Of a stretch of DNA of 64,000 nucleotides, positions 1 to 12,100 are shown piece by piece (positions within the stretch are counted from its first letter, which is position 1; every line of letters starts with the position of its first letter). The notes below the pieces were generated by a model. The model was given only the letters and a program-made list of their open reading frames with translations. It ran no database searches and had not been told where the DNA came from. A program made the translations under genes and the position numbers. The DNA is from Pardosa pseudoannulata (Eukaryota; Arthropoda; Arachnida; Araneae; Lycosidae), in the NCBI GenBank assembly GCA_032207245.1, contig CM063502.1, positions 119,734,115 to 119,798,114 on the forward strand. Direction: 5' to 3'.

Positions 1-394
1 ATAAGAATGGACACAGATCATAAACAGAAACAAACCTTGACATCTATAAAGTTTTGATTTTCACAAACATACTGGTTAAAAGAGACCTCTTGCTTTTATT
101 CAGATAAACCATGAACATGATTACAGGTATATAAAATCTATTAGATAGGTCATGAACCCTTCATGGATAATAATCAAATCAATAAACTTCAGATATAAAA
201 AAAGATAAACATCCTATTTTAAAACATAAATAAAAATAATAAAATATTTGTAGAAATGAAAGAAAAAGGCTGTTTTCTGGCATTAAATTAAAAGATATTT
301 TGAAGATATAGAATTTGGTAATTATCTATAGGATTAATGAATTATCTTAATTGTATTTTTCAAAATTTATTTGAGATTGGTGTTATATATGTGT
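1..394. other. AT-rich stretch, nothing recognised
   Basis: No coding pattern, repeat or paired splice sites could be supported. It lies downstream of the last exon found for the MAP9-like gene, so it is probably intron of that gene. Confidence 0.4.
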
Positions 395-725
395 AACAAT
401 AAGTTACATTCGGTTCAGCTCCCCATGGGTCTTTGTCGGGGACATGCCAGGACAGGACCGGTTTGAAAGCAGAGAAACTTCGGACTTCTCCCAGCCAATA
501 GAGGTGTTCGTTCATTTGGGGATTTTTGACCCCCCCCCCCGCCATTCTGGAGTGGACCCTTGTTTTTTCTCCAGGAGGTAATCAAAAACTTTTGAGCGGA
601 CAAGGTTCTTACAAGAAGAAAAAAAGGTGAATGGCTGGCGTCCACGGTGTGTGAGAGAATCCTTTGCAGAAAAAGCTTTGCCATTTTTTTTAGGACCGAC
701 GCCGACTATAAAGCTGTCTTCGATC
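395..725. other. Unexplained GC-richer island with open frames on the minus strand
   Basis: This 330-bp block is clearly richer in G and C than its AT-rich surroundings and contains a 12-14 base C run near 530-541. Two minus-strand frames stay open across it (684-415 and 545-360), switching on either side of the C run. One begins with a short Leu/Arg-rich segment, the other contains a Trp-rich stretch. I do not recognise either. It may be an old exon, a retrocopy split by slippage at the C run, or part of a mobile element. Confidence 0.3.
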
Positions 726-1453
726 TACAAATAAGTTGATTCCAGATGCATTCCTTAGGCATTTATTTAATTGCATAAAACATTTAATCAAGACCTATTT
801 TCCATGTGTTTCTTAATGAGTTTTAATTTCTTTCTCAAACACTAGGCCAACATAACATTTATTTTTTTACAATATGTTAACCTGATAACAGAACAGCAGG
901 CCCTGCAGTAGGCACTACAGCTAAATTTTAGAATCCTAAAAAACACCATTTTCTGGAAAATTCACAGTACAGCTTGTCCTTGCAGACAAATTTCCAGAGA
1001 ACACTCTTGGTAAAAGCGAGAGAAAAAAAAAAGTGTCTGGTTCTCTTCTATTGAACAAAATGTTAAAACCCTTCTTTTTCCAAGAAAATGTACAAGAACA
1101 ATGTTTGCAATGTACTGCAAACTTGTTACCTACATTTCATGGAAAGTCTAAAATCCGTATGAAGCATATGGGATGACTATTCACATTACTATCTTTTTCA
1201 CATAGTGATATGGATTAATGGATATAATTTCTGGGAGACAAGAGCTGAATCACATAACTTGACTCCCATTCTCAAATGAAGAAAATTCTCATTTTGTAGA
1301 AAAATTCAAATTAATATTTGAAAAAGTTTTACTATTATGGCATACAATTTTCCTTCTAATCTGCCTCTGCCAGTGATTATAGATCTGTAATGCAAATTTT
1401 CACATATTTATTATCTGAAAAGTTTGAAGATATTGAGCATTACTTTACTTGTC

Positions 1454-1457
<4 letters not shown>

Positions 1458-1496
<39 letters not shown>
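1458..1496. repeat. (TA)n microsatellite
   Basis: About 19 uninterrupted TA units. The small open frame running across it is a repeat artefact. Confidence 0.95.
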
Positions 1497-1499
<3 letters not shown>

Positions 1500-2431
1500 C
1501 CTTGTTCTTGAGAAAAAAGTAGTTCAGCTTCTCAAAATGAGAAATTTTCATGTTTTCATAGCAGTAAAGAGATTCAGCTAAAAAAAACCTAAAGATAGAT
1601 AGCATCCATGCTCATCCATAAGAAAAGGTAAAATTTAAATACAAAGTGTGTTAGACTTATATATGTATTTTATTTATGCATTACATTTATTTAGGAGAAA
1701 AAACTACTTTTCAGAAAAATGATCAACCAGCTCCATCTTTAAAAAGGAGCAGTGTAGATATTAATGATTCAATTCAGACAGAAATGTTAGGTTTCTTTTA
1801 CCTATCAGGGTGTTTTAATTCCAGATAGTCAATACATATAAACTCTTTGCATTCTGCAGCTAAATTTAATGAAGATGATGAACTTAGTTGTACTTATTAG
1901 TAATTTAAGAGATTTATCTAATCTTTTTAAATTCCCTATAAGATCACATTGAAGGCTAAATAAATAATAAGAACCAAGACATATACAAGATTTTAAATAC
2001 AATTAGTCACATAACTTTGATTATTGGACATTTCAGAGACTTTTTGAAATTTTGTAATTAACTTTTCAATTCAGACACCCAGTGTTGGGTAAAGATAATC
2101 TCTTCCAATATAAACAACTATATGATTGTGGTTCTAAACAAAAATATCTGAAAGCAGGGAAAAAATGTATTGTGTGACCTAAAAAGCTCTTTTCAAGTTC
2201 AGAGAATTTGAACTGAAATCTAAATTTCAAATAATGAAAAAATATTTTGTTATAAGAGTTTTGTTGTAACCAGGATTTATATCACAAGTGTAGTAATATT
2301 TTAAACATAGAAAACTTGATACTACAACAGAAATCTAACTATACTTTGGTTGAAGACAAATTTTAAGGTTCTGGATAGATGTTAGAAATGCGGATATTTT
2401 CATAACTTTGTAACCAATATTTTACAGTTAA

Positions 2432-2455
2432 TCAGAAATAAATAAATAAATAAAA
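2432..2455. repeat. (AAAT)n short tandem repeat
   Basis: Five AAAT-type units in the intron or downstream part of the MAP9-like gene. Confidence 0.8.
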
Positions 2456-2575
2456 TACTAACTATGAAGCTTATATATCCTTAACTATTTAGAATATTTT
2501 ATATTACTCAATTTAGGATTATTTACAACTTTTAAATAAATTATTCTTATAAACAGAAACAGCTAATTTACTGAC

Positions 2576-2731
2576 CATTTTACTTTCTTCTATTTCTTCT
2601 TTGGTCTTTCCAGAAATGGGTTCTGCAGTCTTATGACTCAGTTTTTTTGTTGGACTCAATTTCTTTGATTTCCTTTTTGATTTTTTCCATGTTTCATAAG
2701 CCTCATTTGAAGTAGTCTTTGGAGAAGATTC
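2576..2731 (-). CDS. MAP9: MAP9-like exon 5, Lys-rich; 3' boundary uncertain
   Basis: The acceptor is TTTTGTAG before 2731. The exon reads 52 codons in phase 0, with AYETWKKSKRKSKK and a Lys/Glu-rich tail, the second W-K repeat. Possible donors are GTCAGT (after 2576), GTAAAT just beyond it, or GTAAAA about 10 bases earlier, so the end may shift by several bases. No terminal stop in a convincing 3' exon was found to the left, so the gene is taken as incomplete in the window. Confidence 0.6.
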
Positions 2732-3129
2732 CTACAAAACATACAGGTACAGTTTTGAAACAATTTCTAAAATATCAGTAATTACACCATCATTTACTGA
2801 ACTATCAGCTAAGATATCAAATTGCTACTAACATCTTCTAAAAAATTGATACAAATTTATTTATAAAGCAGAATTTCTTCTATATTACAATATCTATAAG
2901 AATTCTATACTTAATAAATTATTTAAGATTTTTCTTTAATACCCCTTGATGTTTATCAAATAAACTCTCTTTAAAAACAATAGCTCAGGCAAAGAGATTA
3001 AAGAATGAAATGTATTTATTATCTATCAAAATACAAATTGTTTATAATACAGAAATAAATATATACTTTATAAGTATATTTAATCTGAACTTTAAAATTT
3101 ATTCACTAATCTCTGCTATGAAATTCAGT

Positions 3130-3191
<62 letters not shown>

Positions 3192-6100
3192 AGTATTATA
3201 CTTAAACTATCTCTTTAAAAACATCCTCTCTCCCATTCTAATTCCTTAAAATCTGTTTTCCCAGCCACAAAATGTCTTAATTAAAGGAGTGTCCACTATT
3301 TAAAACTTTTCCAAAACATTTCCCAAATCTTTCTTTGAAATAGATGTAAATTTGCCTACCAACCCCATTTTCCAGTTGTTACTGGCAAGTTCACTTTTCC
3401 TGTTATGATGTCAACTAAGCTACTTTCTCTAGGAAATATTTTGTCCCTGTCTTGCTCTGGGGTCCACCCCTGTTCAAGCATGTGTTTCAATATGCATTAT
3501 CTTGACTGCTGAAGATGTGTTTTTAGTAGCTACTCAATAAAGATTTAAGGTATTCTCAGAACTGTGTGTTTTCTTTCAATGGAGCTATGACTGCTTTATA
3601 CTTAATAAGTTATTTGCATTGGATTCTCCTTGCCCAGTAGCCAGGGGAAGTAAAAAGAATAGAAGCAATAATTTTAATACAGCCATTTAAATTGCCATGG
3701 TTATGTAATATCAAAATAACCAATAACATTAAGAAATTAATAGCTAAATACAAAAAGTCAAACCTTAAAGCAGATAATTTTTACTTTCTTATATGTTACT
3801 TTGGTTCCAAAATTTCATGTAAAACCTATTATTTTTAGGACTGTCACATGTAGATATGCAACTTAAGTAAATAATATAGTTAAATGCTATAATGCCATTT
3901 AAAATCTATTTATTTAGTAACATGTACCTCTAATAGTGTTATAATAGATAATAGGTATAGTTTAATTAATAAGATTAGTGCTGTCTCTAATAGTAAAACA
4001 ATAAAAACTTATTATTTTAAAAAATCTATTAAAGATCTACATATAGTAATAAAAAAATTTAGTTAATATCAAATTATAGAATTTCAATTTGATTTTTACT
4101 ATAAATTACTAGAATTTACCACAATACATAATTATATTTCGCATAAAGATAAATTTTATTTCCAAAGTGTTGGTGTATCTCAGGATAGCAATACCTCTAG
4201 TATGCTTGCTAATTTATATTTCTATTAATTTGAGTTAAATAACATTACTAATGACCATTCCAGTACATAGATGGCATAATATTATTCAATAAAAACAATG
4301 ACATCACAGATTCAAACTTTTATCCTAAAACTTTAGTATTATCATGTAGTAACACTGTCTTTTATATGTAAACTTAGATTTGCTTAGTAAAAAAACAGTA
4401 CAGTCAGTTTTGAAAATTGTTAAATTTCAGGACTTCAGATCCTGTTATCACAAATCTATCTTTAAAAACATAGTTGCCAATAAGTTATTGGAATAAATAG
4501 ACCATGCTTGAAAGTTAATCAGGATAAATGTGTAAAAATATAAGTGATGTGATATAGAAAAATAATTATCCTGTTGGTCACACTAACACATAATTGGTTG
4601 TTATAGATTTAGCAAATAATTTATCAATAATTAAATAATGAGCAGAATTTTTACATATTTGAAATATAACTAAGAATATGTTATAATGAATGTAACTTAT
4701 TTTATATTTGGATTTTAGAATAACAGATTAGTAAAATAGAATACTACTTATGTATTAATATTCATTCTATTGATGTTATTCCTCAAATTTTAACTCTCAA
4801 TATTATTTATTGTTTAGAATACATCTTTTAAATAAATCCTTTTGTTTTATGTTGTTTGTAAGCACTGCTGATGAAATACAATATCACTAAACCTTTTGTT
4901 TCAAGGTGTTGCTTTGGTTTTAATTTCTCATTATCTATTTCTACTACATGTATATAAAGACACATATTTCATAGCCTTACCCTCTACTTTGATTTACTAA
5001 AACAAATTTAATAAAACTAGGAATACTTCAAAAGGAGACATGAGAAAAATCATTATAAATTTCATATTACAAAAAGGTTGCTACAAATTATGACTAAACC
5101 TATCAATATTTAACCTAATACCTATTTCTACTACAATGCTTCAGGCAGTAAATATTCATACTTATATTTTATGATATAACAGCAAAACTAACCATTTTAA
5201 AACAATTTTTTAGGTGACTAAACAATTGTCTAAATAATGGTTTTAACTTGTTTATTCATTAAATCAAAAAAGATGAAAATAAAAGAACCAAATATGCATT
5301 TATTGCTGAATTTAGAAATAATACATAAAACTTATTTAGTAGTGCATGTTTCATAAATATCCGAATCCTAATGGTAAAACTGCAACACAATATTTAAAAA
5401 AAAAATATTTGAAACAGATTTTTATAGTTTTGTGTTCTTTTCCTCACACATGAAACTGAACTTGAATGTTTTGTTCTTTAGTGTACATTTCTTTCGTACC
5501 TGCCAATATGCCCTTTTGAAAATCATTCCATGTACTAAATGAACATAGAGCATTTTTAAACTGAAAAAATATATTTAAAGACTTACAGAGTTATTAAAAA
5601 TACTTAACTTTTGAATTATTTTCTCCCTTATAAGAACAAATGCACTAGTTGTATTTAATTTTAGACTAAGATGATTTTACAAATGAGCAATCCTGAGAGG
5701 TTTTTTTTTTATATTAAAATACTATAAAATACTTTTATTTCACATTCATAATGTTTGCAAGATATTTATTTACCATATTTTTAAAAACATTTTCCCTATA
5801 TTTTTACAATTCATAAGTTGAAATTGTGTAACTTTAGCATTCATGTAATTTTATAGTGGAAGTAAAATATATACAAGTTAGCAGGCATGTATTTTATTTT
5901 TTCTGTTGTGCATCTTGAAAATATTCAGCAATTTTGAAGAGAGTAATCATGTTATTCTTTGATACTTACTTTCAGATTCTCTTAGATGGATCCAAACACT
6001 CTTTCGGCTATATTGTTTGCTTTTTCTAATAACTTAGAATAATTTGAATTTCTTGACATTCTTTGCATGAGAATTACCAATGCAATAATGAAATAACTAT

Positions 6101-9100
6101 TTACTCAAAATATCACAATAACTTGAAATTGTCAAATTAAAAGTCAAATCTAACATTCAATTAGTACTAACATGTGCAGTGCAAAACAGGAAAATTATGA
6201 TGTAATAGCAAAAATAATTTCATCACATATTTTATACCAGTAATATCAAATATGGGGAATCAGTACATATTTGAATAATTTTAGGGGATATCTACAAAAA
6301 TTACAAGACTTTACTGTTACACAGGTCAAATGACCTGCTGTTGCAGATCAGTGAAATTACGTAAATTTTTTGGTGAAAAATAAACTGGCAAGAAATAATT
6401 TTATGAAAAATACATTTGGTATAAATCATAATAAAAATTATAAACCCAAATGGTCAAGTCATAACATCGTTTACAGCCATAAAATTGAGAATTCTGAACT
6501 TTTAAAAGCTTAAGACCTATAAGTTAAAGAAAAGTATATTAATTTAGCTTTGCTAAAGTTAAAACTTTTTGAAGGCATAAATTAAAAATTTAAACTTAAT
6601 TCTTATACTTACAATTTTTTTCACCTCAGGAATGAACTGTGATCCAGGATCAGGTGTTTTTTCATTTTTAACTTTATACCATGCATCATAAACTGCAGTT
6701 TTCAATTCATTGGCTGAATTGATTTCAGAATAAATTTTATTCTTCCTTAAGCAAGTATTCAGTTTGGCAGTTTGTTTTCCTTTAATCATTCCTTCTAATG
6801 ACCTAGAAAAAAATAATAATGGCATTAGTAAACCATATGCTTAAAAAAAAATCAAATTTTTGTTGATTACTTTATTTTAAAAATACGAACAGTTCAAGTA
6901 ACAAATTTATTGACCTAAATTTAAAAAAAAAGTAAAGCAATTAATAAAATAAAATAAAGATATAAAATTTGTATAAGTTTTAAGAATTTCAGTAATTTTT
7001 ATTAAATTTCCTTTAATTCATTCAATAGTATGTTACTGAACTTATACAAATTAAAAGGTACATTTGACTATGGAAAACCTGATAATGTTTAACAAAATTG
7101 CTGCTAAATTATTTTCTAAATTAATATTGTAACTAAACAGAATAATTGCATACATAAAAAGTAATGCGATTGAAGGGAGTTAAAATATATTAATTTATAA
7201 ACAGGCAAAAGATAATTATTTCAACTACTACTAATTCTTAACATGTTCTGTATAAAAATGCATTCTGATTTTTAATACCAGACATTTAGATAACACAGAC
7301 TGTACAGTACATAATATTGTGGTCATTTTGATGTAGTATCATTCTTTATATAGTTTATAAATAGATATTTACTATCTACACCTAAACAATTACAAAGTAT
7401 TTCATTTCAGATTTTTTTAGACAGAATTTTAACTTTATACAATAAATGCAACATACAAGTAACACTGTAGTGTGGAATCTCTTCATAACAAATCGGTTAT
7501 AGAAATGTAAAGTACACATTCACATTTAAAAACAATCAAATATGAATGAACTTTTAAATGAGGTATACGATTTTTTTGGAAAGCTATTGATAAATTTTCA
7601 TATAATGTTAAAAAAACCTGCAGATGAATAATTTTTAGGTGAAAGATCACCAAATGAATTTACAATGAACAACCTGTATTTCAAAATTTTCAATGAACTT
7701 CTTTTAATCTACGACTATCAGAAAATTGAAATATATTTCTGAACATTATTTTTTCTTTGCTAATATTTTTTGAAAAGAGTTATTCTTTTTAAAATAAATT
7801 TAACTGTCAAGAACTGGTTGAATCTTTTTCTCCTTTCAGTAATGCGAATGTAATGGGTAAAACATGATCCTTTACATACATGTTTGCTAGTTGGTTAGAC
7901 TTCTGCCTCTATGAATACTGCATAACTATATCTAATATATACCTCTATCTACAAATATATATATACATGGGGCTCTCTCATACTTTTGTTATCTTGCTTA
8001 ACTAATAATTTGGCTCTTTTCTCTCAAAACTTTTCTGACCCCTGGTACAATGGATGGAAAACAGTCTACTCATAATGTACTAAATCAATGTAAAAAGGAA
8101 CTATCACTTCAACAGTAGTAGAGAATAATGTTAACTGGTATTGACATGCCTAATTCATAATTTTTATAACAAAATTTCCTTTAATTTAGATATACAAATA
8201 TATTCATCACTAAACTTTGTAGCTGAACATATGTGAATACATTACTGCACATACTAATAACTATAATAAAGAATAAACCATTGGCTAAAATTTTAAATAA
8301 ATGTTTAAAATAACTGAATGATAGAAATGCATAAAAAGAATATATAAATATAACAAATAAAAATAAAATAGTTCTAAATACTATTTTAATTATATATGTT
8401 TTGTATTGTACACAAACTAAATTAATTTGAATTCAGATTATGCTATGAACCTGAATCATAAATAACTTCTGTTAAACTAATAATATTAGAAAAATACATT
8501 TTCCTTTGAAGCTAACAGTTCAGCCTATGGCTAATATATTTTTATTAATCTTTTAAAACAAAAAAAATTAAGAAATATTTTCATTCTGAAAAATGTTCCT
8601 GTAATATATTGCCATATCAAACAATTTATAATAATCTTTATTACACCACATAATTTGTGCGATGTGAAATAAAAGTATCCATGGATATTATGGATACTTC
8701 TTATAGATAACTCATTTTTAGTTTTTAAGAATTCAGTTCATAGTAGTAGCAAAAGAGATAAATGTATATAAAACCTGTACCTTTTACGAGATGAAGTGGT
8801 CACATCATTTTTCTGGTCACCATCTAACATTATAGCTTCAGTATTTTCTAAATTATAAAATATGATATCAGCATAACATATTAAATATAGTTCCATATAT
8901 CTCTTTCTAATTTTTTTAGGATCTTAAATAAATTACAACACATTAATTTTATAAAATTAATAGGTACAAAAAAAAATTGCTTCCTCTTAAAAACAGTTAA
9001 TAATAAAATATGTCATTTTCAATTCAATAAGTAACACCATAAATTATCTTGGATGTGTACATCAACATTTCTTATAATTTTTCCCTTGTCTTTCCTTATA

Positions 9101-12100
9101 TACACATGAAAATCATAAAAAATACATATAGTTTTCTTTTAATACTTTAGTTTTTAATACAGAGGAAAACACTTTTAACAGAGCTGCAGTAGCTCAATTG
9201 GTAAAGGCAGCAATCTTGTAACTGAAAAGTTGCAGGTTTGTGACTCGAGCTGGCCTAAGATCCACTGAGTTCATTAAGGGTGACTGGGACACATAAAATA
9301 TGTTTGTGGATACAATGTCCTTAAAGTTTTCAAACAATACCTCTGGGGGTGCCAGGCCAAGCCTGGGGTTCTTCTGTTTGGTCCCCGCTTCTAAATTACA
9401 AGGAGCCACTTTGAGCAAAGTCATTCTTTCACTCTAGCAATACTTTTTATAAAACCAAAAGGCACACCCCTTGCCTTAATTTGAGTAGCCTATGGCTCAC
9501 ATCCTATAAGCCCAGGATGTGAGCCATAGGCTACTCAAGGGGCATAAGTAATAACAACACTTTTTGCATGCATCATTACTTTAAAACTTAGTTCTGATGA
9601 AAAGGCATTATAAATATTTCACAAGAAAAATATTTTGTTTTTTATATAACAGGAAATTTATTTAAAATGATTTGATTCAGGAAACAGAGAAAAAACTAAC
9701 AAACTATATTACAGATATTTAAGTATGAAAAATTTACCAGTGAAATTCAGAAAATTCTACCAAAAAAATTTATGAAGAATTTAACTATTTTAATATGAAT
9801 TGTAATAAGCTAGAAAGGTATATTTGTAGCTCAGTGTGGCAGAATATTACAGGTTATATGAGTCAAGGAGCATAACTTTAAAAACAAGTAACTTTAATAA
9901 GGAAATCAAATTGTAGAGAAAACACTAAACGATAGACCATCAGTTTAGACATCATATGCTAATTTAAGAGGAGGCAGAAGGAAAAGAAATAAGTGTAAAT
10001 GTTCTGGAGCTATTTGAAAGAGGGATATTGGGCTATTCATCTAAAGGCCTAATATAGCCATAAGGCATTCAAGGCAGTCCCTGCATCAACTCAGACATAG
10101 GACAAAAAAACATGCCTTCTACACACAAATCAGATGACACACAAAGGAAAATACAGTAGTCCAAAGGAATGTTCAAAGTGAGCGTATCCAGCTGATATGA
10201 CTAAAGACAGATCAACTTATTCCAGACATTCGTAATGTATCTACATTCAGTCTGCCTACAAGGTATTTCTTTTTTTCTATATCTCAATTATATCACAATA
10301 GTAAGAGCCATTATGCATAGATATTAATATGTATAATGTTGTAAATAGCCTCAGTAAATCTTAAATATTCTTGCATCCTCTAAACTATATGCATTACTTC
10401 TGGAATATACTTATATTTGCAAATTCTATGTAACAAAACACTTAGACATAACAATGTTATTATAATTGATTAATTTCCGCTGTAAACCTAATAACACTGT
10501 ACTCAAGGTCAAACAAATGTGCAATAGTACACTGTGAAGTTTGTTTCACTTATGGTATTTACTTAGAATACAATCCTTTGCTGAATGTGCTATTTCTAGT
10601 GAAAAATTTCTATGGTGTCAAAATGACACCAGCTGACATTCTTGGTATATTTAGTTGTAAAATCTCTCCTAATTAACCTAGAACCACAAAACTTTTTCTG
10701 TGTAATCACAATGGAAAATAATTAAATGTTAAGAAGATTTTTCAAATTCCCTCCAAAGATGCAGAAATGAGAACAAACTAAACAAGCTCGTGTCCAATTG
10801 ACACGGTGGACATTCTAGTATTAACAAGATTTCTTTGATGTATGAAATACTAAATTTGATTGTTGCAAAAGTTTATATTTAAAAAGATTGTCCTAGCTAA
10901 GGTAGTTGCTATTCTACAGAGGAATGCGTAACACTTGTTCCTTCTCAGAAATAATTTCTACACATGTTAATATGAAGTGCGTGTTAATGTTTACTGCCAA
11001 GTTTAACAGAAAAGGTACAGGTCACATTTACAGAATAATGTCAACCTTCCCCTTGTCAAGGGGGTGTTGGTATTGTCCTGCTTATTTCAACTATATGTGA
11101 AACACTTCTGTGTTTTGTGCATAATGAAACTGGTTTATAAAGTGCATAAAGTTTACACAGTACTAATTTTCTAATGTGAGAAAAGAAGAAAATACACAAG
11201 TTTCTTGAGCTCTTGTACTGTAGTGAGAACACTACATATGTCCATTTTAGAATAGGACTGACTTACTGTCTTCTAGCAGAGCTTCAGGATTTTAAAATAT
11301 CCCATGTTTTTTTAAAGATAGCAATCCACATTAACAATTTCAAGGCCTAGAGTACAAGATGGATTGAGCATTTTTCTTAATTTGTTTTTAATAACATGAA
11401 TTATTTTTAGCTAATTAAGATTTTTACAAGTGAATTCTTCATTTTAACAATACTTAGTTGTAAAATTAATCTATAAACTAAGTATCCACTTAAAGAGCCT
11501 GGTACTAATACAACCATAGAAAGATTCTTTTCCATTATGAATAAGTTACACACATTTCAGAAATAATCTTTAATAACTTATTCGTAAAATTCTCCCAATC
11601 AAATGGATGCAATGTGTGGTTGAACAGAAATCATATTGTCACATACAGATTTTTATAGAATGGGGTTATTACAAGAATTATGGATAAAATCTTGAATGTA
11701 ATCAAGTTTACATCTTTGTAGTCATAAACTAGTTAGTACTTTAAAATATACAGCTGATACTGCCTTACTGCAATATGCAATCAAATATAAATTGCATTTT
11801 GTAGGTTTTCTCAAATAGTAGAAACCTACAAAAAATAGTCTATTACTGGCAGGATAGTTCTATGCACCATGAAATAATGAAAACAATTATTTTATACCAG
11901 ACAAAATATCAATAGATGCAGTGAGAGAAATTTTTTATAAAGTAATTGTTAAAACATGTAACAGTTATCCATCACTTATATTTAAATATAAAGAATTACA
12001 TATCTGGAAGTTTGAAATAGAGGAGTATATAACTTATTTTAGATTCTCATCAATGTATCATAAAATCATATCATCAAAAAATACCATTTAAAGTAACACT

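Noticed and set aside
2515..2576. Exon 5 of the MAP9-like gene reading through to a nearby stop as the terminal exon
   Set aside because: The added residues are AT-driven and would remove the C-terminal coiled-coil region. Donor sites are present at the expected place, though this remains possible.
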